From Thiothrix unzii (GTDB taxonomy: Bacteria > Pseudomonadota > Gammaproteobacteria > Thiotrichales > Thiotrichaceae), in NCBI RefSeq assembly GCF_017901175.1, contig NZ_CP072793.1, positions 620,001 to 684,000 on the forward strand: a stretch of 64,000 bases of DNA. Direction: 5' to 3'. Position numbers and translations under genes: made by a program. The notes under the pieces were generated by a model, which saw nothing but the letters and a program-made list of their open reading frames with translations, searched no databases and was not told where the DNA came from. Shown here piece by piece: positions 7,095 through 15,652 of this stretch. Position 1 is the stretch's first letter, and each line of letters begins with the position of its first letter.

Positions 7095-10000
7095 CAGGCA
7101 TGAGTCTCATGGGAGGTCGCAGGTATGCGGGAAACTTCACCCTTGAGGATGAAGTGACGGTACAACAACGGTAATAAAATCAACGTCAAGGTCGTGGAGC
7201 TGACCAAGCCGCCAATGACCACTGTTGCCAAGGGCTTTTGAATTTCAGAGCCGGGGCCGGTGGCAAATAACAGCGGCACTAACCCCCAAGTGGCAATGCT
7301 TGCTGTCATTAACACCGGTCGTAAACGCCGCAATGCGCCCTCGCGCACCACAGCCGTGCCTCTGAAGCCTTGTTGACGTAATTGATTAAAGAATGTGACC
7401 AACACCACACCGTTCAACACCGCAATCCCCAATAAAGCAATGAAACCCACCGATGCGGGTACGGATAAATATTGCCCAGAAATGCCTAGTCCAAAAATGC
7501 CACCAATCAATGCCAGTGGTACATTTGCCATGACTAACACCGTTTGGCGTAAATCGCGGAAGGTTAGAAACAATAGTAATCCGATTAAAGCTAATGCCAT
7601 TGGCACGACAATCAGGAGACGTTGTGCAGCACGTTGTTGGTTTTCAAATTGCCCACCCCAAGTAATGCTGTAACCGGCAGGTAATTTGACTTGTTCAGCA
7701 ACAGCACGCTGCGCTTCCTCCACAAAACTGACTAAATCACGCCCAGTGACATTGCTTTGCGCGACCACAAAGCGTCCGGCATTTTCCCGTTTGATGGCAA
7801 CCGGGCCTTCGGTGCGTATCAGTTTAGCTACTTGATCAAGGCTAATAACCCGTCCGTCCGGTAAGGTGAGTCGGATGTGTTGTAACGCCTGTGGTGCATT
7901 GCGTAATTCCGCTGCCCCGCGTAATTGCAGGGGTACACGCCGCCCCTCTTGCTGAATAACGCCGATAATTTCGCCTTCAAGTTGAGTACGTAACAAGCTG
8001 GAAATATCATCCACCGATAATCCAAAACGCCCGGCAGCTTGACGATCAATTTCCGCTTTTAGGTACTGAACTCCGGCATTTTTCTGGGTGTAAACATCGG
8101 TAGCTCCGGGGACTTTTTCTAACAGGGTGACGATTTGTTGAGCCAAATCTCCTAGTACAGCAAGATCGGTGCCAAAAATTTTAATGGCAATGTCACCCCG
8201 GCTACCGGTGAGCATTTCCGAAACACGCATATCAATGGGTTGCGTGAAGTTGTAGCCTACGCCCGGAAAGTTTTCTAAGACTTGACGAATTTCTTCTTGT
8301 AACCATTCTTTATCAGCAATTCGCCATTCCTCACGGGGTTTTAACACCAAGAAACTGTCGGTTTCATTGAGGCTCATGGGGTCAAGACCGAGTTCATCTG
8401 AGCCGACCCGTGCGACAATGCGTTCAATTTCAGGAATTTTATCTAATAATGCCTGTTGCACTTTTAGATCGGTTTCAACGCTTTCATCCAACGCAATGGA
8501 GGGGAGTTTTTCCAATTGCACCAATAAGTCACCTTCATCCATTGTCGGCATAAAGGTTTTGCCAATGAAGGGGTAGGTGGCGATAGCTCCGATCATGACC
8601 GCAGCCGTTAATAAGTAAACAGGTAACGGGCGTTTTAAGGCATTATCCAAAACGGGTAAGTAAATACGCCGCGAGGTGCGTAATAACCACGGATCAGTGT
8701 GCGATGCTTGCTTGAGCAACCACGATGAAAATACCGGAATAACGGTTAATGCCAACAATAATGAGATAGAGAGTGCGAATACGATGGTTAATGCTACAGG
8801 CGAAAATAACTTACCTTCTAAGCCTTCCAGCGTGAGTAAGGGTAAAAATACCAAAGCAATGATAATGATGCCGATAGTGACGGGGGATGCTACTTCCTGC
8901 ACTGCCCACAAAACTTTTTGCAGTTGCGGTGTTTTCGCTTTGTCATCATCGTGAGCAAGGTGCGCGACAATATTTTCAACAATGACTACCGCCGCATCGA
9001 CCAATAAGCCGATAGCAATGGCTAATCCGCCCAAGCTCATCAGGTTGGCCGATAGCCCAAATTGGCGCATTAAAATAAAAGTCCCCAACACTGACAATGG
9101 CAAAATCAAAGCGACGACAAAAGCCGCCCGCAAGTTACCTAGAAAGGCAAACAAGATAATTCCCACGAGAACAAAGGCTTCCAACAAGGCTTTGCTGACC
9201 GTATGAATGGCTTTATCCACTAAAGTTGAGCGGTCGTAAAACGGTTCAATCGACACGCCTGCGGGTAAGCTGGCAGTGATTTCAGCGATTTTAGCTTTAA
9301 TATTTTTGGTAAGTTGCCCAGCATTCGCGCCGCGTAAACTCAAAATCAAGCCTTCAACAGCTTCACCTTGCCCGTTTTGTGTGACAGCACCATAACGTGC
9401 TAATTCACCCAGTTTTACTTCAGCGACTTGTGCCACGGTTACGGGAATACCATCAATATTTTTAATCGCAATCGTGCGTAAATCATCTAGGGCTTTGATG
9501 CCGCTTTCGATACGCACCACCCATGTTTCTTCGCCTTCATTGACCCGCCCAGCACCGTCATTACGGATATTGCTGGCTAATGCGTTGCGCAAATCCGCTA
9601 AGGTGAGATTTCGGGCATTAAGAGCCGCAAGATTTGGGGTGATTTCAAACGTTGTTGCACGTCCTCCGAGGGCATTGACATCAGCAACGCCGGGTAAGGC
9701 ACGGAGTTGAGGGCGTATTGTCCAGTCTAGCAATGTGCGTTTTTCTTGCAGTGACAGTTCACCTTCCACCGTGAACATAAAAATTTCTGATAGTGGAGTT
9801 GAGATGGGGGCTAAACCACCAGTGACATTTTCGGGCAGGTCGCCTTTAACATTGGCAAAGCGTTCAGCGACTTGACTACGCGCCCAATAAATATCCGTGC
9901 CTTCTGCAAAATCAATAGTGATGTCAGTTAGTGCGTATTTGGAAATGCTGCGCAACACTACTTGGTTAGGAATGCCGAGTAACTCGGTTTCCACGGGTTG

Positions 10001-10198
10001 TGCAATACGCGCTTCGACTTCTTCAGGGGTCATGCCCGGTGCTTTGAGAATCAGCTTAACTTGAGTGGTGGATACATCGGGGAAAGCATCAATCGGCAGT
10101 TCTTGAAAGGCACGGATACCCAGAAACGTGAGTACTAACGTCAACGCCAGCATTAACCAACGTTGCGCCAGTGAAAATTCAGTGAGCCAGTTGAGCAT
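7094..10198 (-). CDS. Heavy-metal-efflux RND pump (CusA/CzcA family)
   Basis: A 1034-residue inner-membrane proton antiporter of the HME-RND type with the usual twelve-helix, two-large-loop layout. Family marks include FMPTMDEGDLLVQLEKLPS, the DPMSLNETDSFLVLKP stretch after GSDELGLDP, and the helix-4 motif GLLVDAAVVIVEN. The last is closer to the monovalent-cation (CusA-like) pattern with Asp-Ala-Ala than to the CzcA DGAV pattern, so copper/silver export is more likely than Zn/Co/Cd, but this is inference. The partner adaptor lies 3 bases upstream and the outer-membrane factor overlaps downstream. Confidence 0.9.
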   Translation of the reverse strand: MLNWLTEFSLAQRWLMLALTLVLTFLGIRAFQELPIDAFPDVSTTQVKLILKAPGMTPEEVEARIAQPVETELLGIPNQVVLRSISKYALTDITIDFAEGTDIYWARSQVAERFANVKGDLPENVTGGLAPISTPLSEIFMFTVEGELSLQEKRTLLDWTIRPQLRALPGVADVNALGGRATTFEITPNLAALNARNLTLADLRNALASNIRNDGAGRVNEGEETWVVRIESGIKALDDLRTIAIKNIDGIPVTVAQVAEVKLGELARYGAVTQNGQGEAVEGLILSLRGANAGQLTKNIKAKIAEITASLPAGVSIEPFYDRSTLVDKAIHTVSKALLEAFVLVGIILFAFLGNLRAAFVVALILPLSVLGTFILMRQFGLSANLMSLGGLAIAIGLLVDAAVVIVENIVAHLAHDDDKAKTPQLQKVLWAVQEVASPVTIGIIIIALVFLPLLTLEGLEGKLFSPVALTIVFALSISLLLALTVIPVFSSWLLKQASHTDPWLLRTSRRIYLPVLDNALKRPLPVYLLTAAVMIGAIATYPFIGKTFMPTMDEGDLLVQLEKLPSIALDESVETDLKVQQALLDKIPEIERIVARVGSDELGLDPMSLNETDSFLVLKPREEWRIADKEWLQEEIRQVLENFPGVGYNFTQPIDMRVSEMLTGSRGDIAIKIFGTDLAVLGDLAQQIVTLLEKVPGATDVYTQKNAGVQYLKAEIDRQAAGRFGLSVDDISSLLRTQLEGEIIGVIQQEGRRVPLQLRGAAELRNAPQALQHIRLTLPDGRVISLDQVAKLIRTEGPVAIKRENAGRFVVAQSNVTGRDLVSFVEEAQRAVAEQVKLPAGYSITWGGQFENQQRAAQRLLIVVPMALALIGLLLFLTFRDLRQTVLVMANVPLALIGGIFGLGISGQYLSVPASVGFIALLGIAVLNGVVLVTFFNQLRQQGFRGTAVVREGALRRLRPVLMTASIATWGLVPLLFATGPGSEIQKPLATVVIGGLVSSTTLTLILLPLLYRHFILKGEVSRIPATSHETHA

Positions 10199-10201
10199 GA
10201 T

Positions 10202-11266
10202 TTATTCCTCTGCCTCTTGCCACTTGGCTTTGAGGGCAGCAAGACCTTTAACCGCAACGCGTTCATTGGGGGTAAGCCCGCTTAGCGTGACTTGGGTGTC
10301 GGTTTGATTGAGGATGTTGACTGGGGTAGGGGTGAAGCCTTGCGCATTTTCAACAAAGACATACGCTTTATTACCAAGCCATGCTAAACCCGCACTGGGA
10401 ATGCTGAGAGCTTTGGTATCTGTTTTGCCGAGAATCGTAATATTGACAGACTGTCCTAAACGTAGATCAGTGGCTTGAGTCAGTTTGGCGCGTACCAGAA
10501 CGTTTTGTGCGGCATCCAGCGAAGGTTGTAAGGCAATAATTTCTCCCGTTACCGTGGAGTTTTCAAGCTTGACACTTTGCCCGATAGCAATCGTGTTAGC
10601 TTGTTCGGGAGATAGTGGAATTTCTAAACCTAACTGTTTCAGATTACCTACTTTGACTAAGGGAGTACTCGCATCTACACGCTGTCCGGGTTCGACCAGT
10701 GTTTCAATCAATGTACCTTCTATCGGTGAAGTCAGGGTGATTTCCGCGCCTTTACCTTCGACTTTCGCGCCTAACAATTTCAAGGTGGCGCGAGCGGCTT
10801 CCACATCGCTGGCGGCAAGCGATGCTTCGTTGTTACTGGTGGTTAAACGGGTTTCTGCAATTAAACCTTCCGCGAATAATTTGCGGTCACGTGCTGCCAT
10901 ATCTGCTGCAAGGTTGTGTTTAAGATTGGCTTGAATGGATTGGCGACGTGCTTCAATTAATTGCGGGGATGATAAGGTGATCAGTGCCTGTCCGTTCGCA
11001 ATTTGTTCCCCGGATTGATGCAAGACACTGGTGATGAGGCCATCGGTTGGCGCAGCGATGACCCGAACACTCGCTGGTGGCAGGGTGATTTTTGCCGTCG
11101 CAGTTAGCCCCAAGGTTGCGTCGGTTGCAACAACGGCTGCCACTTCAATACCTAAGCTTTGGCGTTGTTCTTCAGGTATGGGTAATGGTGCTGCTGTCCA
11201 CCCCAAGGTGGGTAGCAATAACGCTAGACTGAGCAGCTTAGGGATTGTGTTGAGCATTGCGGGCAT
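10202..11266 (-). CDS. RND efflux periplasmic adaptor (CusB/CzcB-like)
   Basis: A 354-residue periplasmic adaptor with a signal peptide (about residues 1-25). The biotinyl-lipoyl-like halves flank a central coiled-coil hairpin (about 100-165), and the C-terminal beta-barrel and membrane-proximal domains follow. It bridges the inner-membrane pump and the outer-membrane channel encoded downstream on the same strand. Alternative ATGs at 11266 and 11257 give nearly the same protein. No histidine-rich metal-binding N-terminus of the CzcB kind is present, in keeping with a Cus-like role. Confidence 0.85.
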   Translation of the reverse strand: MPAMLNTIPKLLSLALLLPTLGWTAAPLPIPEEQRQSLGIEVAAVVATDATLGLTATAKITLPPASVRVIAAPTDGLITSVLHQSGEQIANGQALITLSSPQLIEARRQSIQANLKHNLAADMAARDRKLFAEGLIAETRLTTSNNEASLAASDVEAARATLKLLGAKVEGKGAEITLTSPIEGTLIETLVEPGQRVDASTPLVKVGNLKQLGLEIPLSPEQANTIAIGQSVKLENSTVTGEIIALQPSLDAAQNVLVRAKLTQATDLRLGQSVNITILGKTDTKALSIPSAGLAWLGNKAYVFVENAQGFTPTPVNILNQTDTQVTLSGLTPNERVAVKGLAALKAKWQEAEE

Positions 11267-11370
11267 TCACTCTGATTAGATTGTTGCCAGAGTGTATTAG
11301 GCTTCGCTCATGAAGATTAGGCGGCAAAGGGTCGGGAAGGGCGGTTTTCGGGCATTTGCCCTACCGTTTA

Positions 11371-11874
11371 TCAGTCAAGAAAGTCCTCAAAGAACCACGC
11401 GGCAAATTCGTGTCGCCCGTTTAGGCCCGATTTACGGTAAATAGCGATGGCTTGTTGGCGCACAGTTTTCTCTTTGGTAGCTCGAATTGCCGCAATTTCT
11501 TCAAAACTTAAGCCTTTAAGTAACAGTAATGCCACCTGTTTCTCGGTGGGGCTGAGTTCCCATGCTTGCAATTGTTCGTGGACAACTTCGATGTAGCTGC
11601 TGCTGGCTTGTTGGAGTTTTTTATGCAGGTCTGAAATGCGGGTGTGTGAATGGTGCAATTGAGTGTGCAGTGCCTCGATTTCTTTACGCTTGTGGTGATT
11701 CTCCCATGTTAAGTAACCAACACCAACAAAGGATACCAGCACTACGACGGCATCAACGAATAAATGCAGTAAGGGGCGATCTGCTTGAGAAATATCAAGG
11801 CCAAAACCGTAGCTGTGCAATACAGCGACTACTATCAGCAGACTAATGACAAAAATATCACGGGTGCGAAACAT
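11371..11874 (-). CDS. Membrane-anchored LuxR-type HTH protein, paralogue 1
   Basis: A 167-residue protein: two predicted transmembrane helices (about 8-24 and 36-58), a charged coiled-coil (about 60-105), then a LuxR/GerE-type DNA-binding helix-turn-helix (about 110-165). The HTH has LSPTEKQVALLLLKGLSFEEIAA, KEKTVRQQA and a shared C-terminal signature GRHEFAAWFFEDFLD. There is no receiver or ligand-binding domain; sensing would have to be through the membrane part or a partner. It is one of three close paralogues within 4 kb and is divergent from cytochrome b561. No named family with this domain order comes to mind. Confidence 0.8.
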   Translation of the reverse strand: MFRTRDIFVISLLIVVAVLHSYGFGLDISQADRPLLHLFVDAVVVLVSFVGVGYLTWENHHKRKEIEALHTQLHHSHTRISDLHKKLQQASSSYIEVVHEQLQAWELSPTEKQVALLLLKGLSFEEIAAIRATKEKTVRQQAIAIYRKSGLNGRHEFAAWFFEDFLD

Positions 11875-11931
11875 GAAGTGCGCCTGTTAGAAATAAAGTG
11901 GTTTGCAATTTTAAGACGAGATTGTACATCA

Positions 11932-11978
11932 GACAAACCGCTTATAGTGGTTTGCCATGCGCTTATAGATGATTTGCC
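11932..11978. promoter_or_regulatory. Dyad GACAAACC / GGTTTGCC plus direct repeat, candidate operator
   Basis: In the 179-base divergent gap between the first LuxR paralogue and cytochrome b561, GACAAACC (11932-11939) and GGTTTGCC (11949-11956) form an 8-base inverted repeat with one mismatch. GCTTATAG occurs at 11940 and 11961, each followed by a TTTGCC core, so the right half is repeated in tandem. Another GTGGTTTGC is at 11898-11906. A similar dyad lies at 14852-14879 beside paralogue 3, which suggests a site for these regulators. Confidence 0.45.
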
Positions 11979-12053
11979 CCTTGGTAATATAAGGTTTTTG
12001 CGTCAGTCTTCAGGATACTGAAAACTTTCATTGATCGACATAAGGAGACATGT

Positions 12054-12596
12054 ATGTCTAACACTGTATCCCGTTACGGAACTTTTCCCATTGCTTTCCA
12101 TTGGCTCACATTACTGCTGTTGATAGCAGTGTACGCTTGTATTGAGTTACGTGAGTTTTTCCCCAAGGGCAGTGACCCACGTAATGCACTCAAAAGCTGG
12201 CATTTTATGTTGGGTATAACGGTTTTTGGGATGACAGGTTTGCGTTTGATTGCACGTTGGCTGAATCCAACACCTGCCGCCGATAGCAGTGTGACTTCCA
12301 CTCAACGTCTAGCTGCAACGTTGATGCACGTGGCTTTGTATGCTTTGTTATTAGCCATGCCTTTATTGGGTTGGGCGACGCTCAGTGGTGAAGGCAAAGC
12401 GGTGATGTGGTTCGGTTTGGAATTGCCTGCATTGATTATGCCGAACGAAGGCTTAGCTGAATGGCTGGAAGAAATACACGGTACGTTAGGTACGGTGGGT
12501 TATTTCCTGATTGGTTTCCATGCATTAGCAAGTTTGTACCACCATTACATTCAGGGTGACAGCACCCTGCTACGGATGTTGCTTGCGCGTTCTTAA
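12054..12596 (+). CDS. Cytochrome b561 family protein
   Basis: A 180-residue inner-membrane protein with four hydrophobic helices and the His pattern of the bacterial cytochrome b561 (CybB/YceJ) family: FHW near residue 16, SWHF near 50, MHVALY near 93 and HGTLG/FHAL near the C-terminus, for two b-type haems. Such proteins pass electrons between quinol and superoxide or periplasmic partners. AAGGAGA precedes the ATG. It lies between two LuxR-type HTH paralogues, divergent from one and convergent with the other (4-base overlap), so it is a likely target of one of them. Confidence 0.85.
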   Translation: MSNTVSRYGTFPIAFHWLTLLLLIAVYACIELREFFPKGSDPRNALKSWHFMLGITVFGMTGLRLIARWLNPTPAADSSVTSTQRLAATLMHVALYALLLAMPLLGWATLSGEGKAVMWFGLELPALIMPNEGLAEWLEEIHGTLGTVGYFLIGFHALASLYHHYIQGDSTLLRMLLARS

Positions 12597-13117
12597 GCCA
12601 GAAAGTCCTCAAAGAACCAGGCGGCGAATTCATGTCGCCCATTCAAACCTGACTTGCGGTAGATAGTCGTTGCCTGCTGCCGCACCGTCTTTTCCTTGGT
12701 ATCGCGTACACTCGCGACCTCATCAAAACTCAAGCCTTTGAGCAATAACAGCGCGACTTCGCGTTCACTAGGCGTTAACCCCCATGCAGTGAATTGCTCT
12801 TGCACCACCAGATTGTATTGCTTACCGGTGTCACGTAATTTTTCAGTCAGTGCGTGTAGGTGTTGATTCGCTTGCTGCAAATCTTGATGGGTTGATTGCA
12901 AAGTAGCTCGCAATCGTGCGTTTTCGCGGTAACGTTGCCGTATTTCAGTGATTAATACTGCTAAGCCAGACAAGGCGAGTGTGCCCACAACAGCCAACCC
13001 TATCAAGTAAGCGAGATCGTGCTCATCTTCTTGTATTTCATGGAAAACCTCCAGCAACATAGGCAGAGCTATAAAACACAATACCGTAACGAGAAACCAT
13101 TGTTTTGAGCGAGACAT
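12593..13117 (-). CDS. Membrane-anchored LuxR-type HTH protein, paralogue 2
   Basis: A 174-residue paralogue of the proteins at 11371 and 14890: two transmembrane helices (about 7-25 and 38-60), coiled coil, then the LuxR-type HTH with LTPSEREVALLLLKGLSFDEVAS, KEKTVRQQA and the ending GRHEFAAWFFEDFLA. I chose the ATG at 13117 (MSRSKQW) instead of the TTG five codons earlier because it aligns with the starts of the other two copies. The N-terminal half is the most divergent of the three while the DNA-binding half is nearly identical, which suggests different inputs on shared targets. It follows eptA on the same strand. Confidence 0.8.
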   Translation of the reverse strand: MSRSKQWFLVTVLCFIALPMLLEVFHEIQEDEHDLAYLIGLAVVGTLALSGLAVLITEIRQRYRENARLRATLQSTHQDLQQANQHLHALTEKLRDTGKQYNLVVQEQFTAWGLTPSEREVALLLLKGLSFDEVASVRDTKEKTVRQQATTIYRKSGLNGRHEFAAWFFEDFLA

Positions 13118-13125
13118 ACAAAACA

Positions 13126-13148
13126 CCCGCAAGTAAGAGAATTGCGGG
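13126..13148 (-). terminator. Hairpin after eptA, before LuxR paralogue 2
   Basis: Read on the minus strand, CCCGCAA and TTGCGGG form a 7-base stem with a 9-base loop, followed by TGTTTTG. It sits 22 bases past the eptA stop and just ahead of the next gene. The U-tract is short, so it may be a weak terminator that reduces read-through into paralogue 2. Confidence 0.4.
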
Positions 13149-13170
13149 CATTCTACGGGTTGAGGGCAGG

Positions 13171-14787
13171 TTAACGCAAAAGGTCTAAGTTGCTTTGGTA
13201 GACCTGACTTTGTACCGCATACAACCCTAATAGGCTGTGCGATAAATTGTCATGAGACAATGGCGCATTGATTTTCGCTTGCAGCGTTGACCATGCCTGT
13301 GGGTATTGTTGCTGATAGCTCTCAGACAACCACAGCAGCATAGGAATGTGTGTTTGTGCTTCGGGGGCGAGGAAATAAGGTAGCCCATGCAAGTAAATGC
13401 CGTTCTCACCCAAGGATTCACCATGATCAGACGCATACAACAAAAATGTATCGGCCTGTGGTGACTGTGTTTTCAACCACTGAATCGTTTTGCTTAACAC
13501 ATAGTCCGTGTACAAAATCGTATTGTCATAAGCGTTAATGACCTCGGCTTGGGGGCAGGTATGCGGGGTGTCTTGCTTGCAATACGGTTGAAATTGCGCA
13601 AATGCCGCCGGGTAACGTTTGTGGTAAGTGGGGCCATGACTGCCCAAGGTGTGTAACACAATTAGCACGTCTTGATTGCCAGCGAGGTAATGTTCTAAGT
13701 TGTTGAGCATGGCTTCATCGTAATAACCGTTGTCGCTGTACAGATCATCGCTGTGGTTCACTTGTTGCAGTAAGTTGCGATTTTCAATGCGGGTGCATAC
13801 GCCTTTGCAACTGGAGTTATTGTCGATCCAAACTACTTTTACCCCAGCTTTTTGCAACACATCTAGGCTATTAGATTGCTTATCAGCCGTTTCCGGTGAG
13901 TAATCTTTTTGCCCAAGAAACGAAAACATGCACGGCACGGAATACGCGGTGGATGTGCCGCATGAAGATACCGCTTGGAAGCTAATCAGGTTTTCTTTGC
14001 TCAACAGCGGATTGGTGGGTTGATCATAACCGTTCAGGGAAAAGTGGTCGGCTCGTGCGGTTTCACCGACCACCATAATGCCGATAGTACGGCGTGGTGT
14101 CGGTTTTTGCTGATGAGCATCATTGCCCAGTATGGTGAATGGCTGTTCTTGTTGCGCGTAAAAGGTATTGAAGTAACGGTAAGTGGAATTTAATGCAAAC
14201 AAGGGGGTGATATAGGCTTTCAAATCACCGTTTTCACGTGCGAAAAACGTGGCGTATTTGTTATTTACCACAAATAAACTGACGGCAATGCTTATTAAAA
14301 TCAGTGTGTAAATTAAGCGTATCCCTAAACTTTTCCACCATTTTTGTGCAGCTTGCAGCGGGATAAGTGCAATGATGATGCTGGGTAATACACCCCACAG
14401 TACAAGGTGTAATATTAGTGGCAAGGATAATAGTTCGCGGGCTTCTTGTTGATTTTGGTCACGCACGGTTTCTACCAAGTTACGCACCATGTCCATGTCG
14501 AACACAATACCTAAGTTTTGCGTGAAATAGTTCAACCCCGCTGAGAGCATGACTAGGGCGATCAATACCGCTTTCAGCAGGAAACGCGGTACAAATAATA
14601 GTACCGGCACGCTCAGTAGCATTAACATTAAAGCAAATAAGGTAGTGACAAAACCCGCGCCATCCCATGAGAACACGGCCAAACGCTCATTCAATTTACT
14701 GAACAAACTGTGGTTGTAAGCCGCAGTTAAAAACATTGTGACTAATGTTGCCAGAAAAGCAGGAGGCCAAGGAAATCTGAAAAGCAT
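13171..14787 (-). CDS. eptA: EptA-like lipid A phosphoethanolamine transferase
   Basis: A 538-residue inner-membrane enzyme with five N-terminal transmembrane helices (to about 180) and a periplasmic sulfatase-fold domain. EptA adds phosphoethanolamine to lipid A, lowering its charge and giving polymyxin resistance. Visible catalytic features are VVGETARADHFSLNGY (metal Glu), the nucleophile Thr in SSCGTSTAYSVPCMFS, and metal ligands in ASDHGESLGENGIYLHG. Paired cysteines of the family (for example CKGVC) are present. I use the ATG at 14787 (538 residues, close to E. coli EptA at 547); an in-frame TTG at 14856 would add 23 non-hydrophobic residues. It lies between two LuxR-type paralogues on the same strand. 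Confidence 0.88.
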   Translation of the reverse strand: MLFRFPWPPAFLATLVTMFLTAAYNHSLFSKLNERLAVFSWDGAGFVTTLFALMLMLLSVPVLLFVPRFLLKAVLIALVMLSAGLNYFTQNLGIVFDMDMVRNLVETVRDQNQQEARELLSLPLILHLVLWGVLPSIIIALIPLQAAQKWWKSLGIRLIYTLILISIAVSLFVVNNKYATFFARENGDLKAYITPLFALNSTYRYFNTFYAQQEQPFTILGNDAHQQKPTPRRTIGIMVVGETARADHFSLNGYDQPTNPLLSKENLISFQAVSSCGTSTAYSVPCMFSFLGQKDYSPETADKQSNSLDVLQKAGVKVVWIDNNSSCKGVCTRIENRNLLQQVNHSDDLYSDNGYYDEAMLNNLEHYLAGNQDVLIVLHTLGSHGPTYHKRYPAAFAQFQPYCKQDTPHTCPQAEVINAYDNTILYTDYVLSKTIQWLKTQSPQADTFLLYASDHGESLGENGIYLHGLPYFLAPEAQTHIPMLLWLSESYQQQYPQAWSTLQAKINAPLSHDNLSHSLLGLYAVQSQVYQSNLDLLR

Positions 14788-14851
14788 AACTAAAACGCCC
14801 AACTTATTAGAAGTTGAGTATTCTTGGGGGTAGGGTGCTTTTCTTGAAGAG

Positions 14852-14879
14852 GACAAATGCCGCCTATAGGAGGTTTGCC
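14852..14879. promoter_or_regulatory. Dyad GACAAATGC / GGTTTGCC around CCTATAGG, candidate operator
   Basis: Between LuxR paralogue 3 and eptA, GACAAATGC (14852-14860) and GGTTTGCC (14872-14879) flank the palindrome CCTATAGG (14863-14870). The same elements (GACAAA..., TATAG, GGTTTGCC) occur in the same order beside paralogue 1. This supports a shared regulator and a possible internal promoter for eptA, although the regulator itself is not shown by the sequence. Confidence 0.45.
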
Positions 14880-14889
14880 CGATGGTTGA

Positions 14890-15414
14890 TTAGTTTAAAA
14901 AGTCTTCAAAGAACCAAGCAGCAAGCTCATGCCGCCCGTTCAGACCGGATTTGCGGTAAATCGTACTGGCTTGTTGCCGCACGGTTTTTTCTTTGGTTTC
15001 ACGCACGGCGGCTACTTCATCAAAACTCAAACCCTTCAGTAATAACAAGGCCACGGCTTTTTCGCTGGGGGTGAAGTCCCACGCGCTCATTTGTTCTTGT
15101 ATCACCTCGCTGTATTGCTGGCTGGCTTGGCTCAGCTTGTCATTGAGTTCGCTTAAGTTTTTGCGGGTGTTGCTCAAGTCGGTACGGGTACTGCTCAATT
15201 GCAGGCGTAGATTTTCGGCTTCCTGGCGGCGTTGGCGGTTTTCGTGGATTAGGGAACTGATACCCACCAGTGAACCAAAAATAATCAGTGCTTCAACCCA
15301 GAGGTGCAACGAGCTATGGTCGCTTTCTTGGTAGTCGTTGTAAAAGTCGTAAATATTGAGCAGTGTGATGACAATCAGCAGGACAACGAAGAAGGTTTCA
15401 CGGGTGTGGCGCAT
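14890..15414 (-). CDS. Membrane-anchored LuxR-type HTH protein, paralogue 3
   Basis: A 174-residue protein closely matching the one at 11371 in layout: MRHTRETFF start, transmembrane helices at about 9-25 and 37-58, a long coiled coil (about 60-110), and a LuxR-type HTH with FTPSEKAVALLLLKGLSFDEVAA, KEKTVRQQA and the ending GRHELAAWFFEDFLN. It is the first gene of a probable minus-strand unit with eptA and paralogue 2. A PmrA/QseB-type box lies about 54 bases upstream of its ATG. Its role as a transcription factor working from the membrane is inferred. Confidence 0.8.
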   Translation of the reverse strand: MRHTRETFFVVLLIVITLLNIYDFYNDYQESDHSSLHLWVEALIIFGSLVGISSLIHENRQRRQEAENLRLQLSSTRTDLSNTRKNLSELNDKLSQASQQYSEVIQEQMSAWDFTPSEKAVALLLLKGLSFDEVAAVRETKEKTVRQQASTIYRKSGLNGRHELAAWFFEDFLN

Positions 15415-15460
15415 GGTGGATTATTCCTCTAGTAACGTTTCATAGTGTGCAGTGTGTCAT

Positions 15461-15494
15461 GCCTTCCTTAAGGCTTTTTTAAGAGTCGGAGCGG
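15461..15494. promoter_or_regulatory. 34-base element A with PmrA/QseB-type box
   Basis: The core CTTAAG-GCTTT-TTTAAG (15468-15484) fits the PmrA box YTTAAK-N5-YTTAAK exactly. The surrounding 34 bases recur at 18005-18038 with only three differences. On the minus side it is about 54 bases before LuxR paralogue 3 (and then eptA, a classic PmrA target). On the plus side it is about 160 bases before the cytochrome lipoprotein gene. A QseB-like regulator is encoded at 19684. Confidence 0.55.
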
Positions 15495-15652
15495 TTATTG
15501 GTTAATGAAGCATTTGCCTTAGTCATGAGACATATCACCTAAGTACACATGGCGCATAAGCTCACGGAACATTAACGCCATATGCCTGATGTTTAATCAA
15601 GGTAGCATATTATACAGTTTCACCTATCGAATAATCATGATGGGAAGAAACG

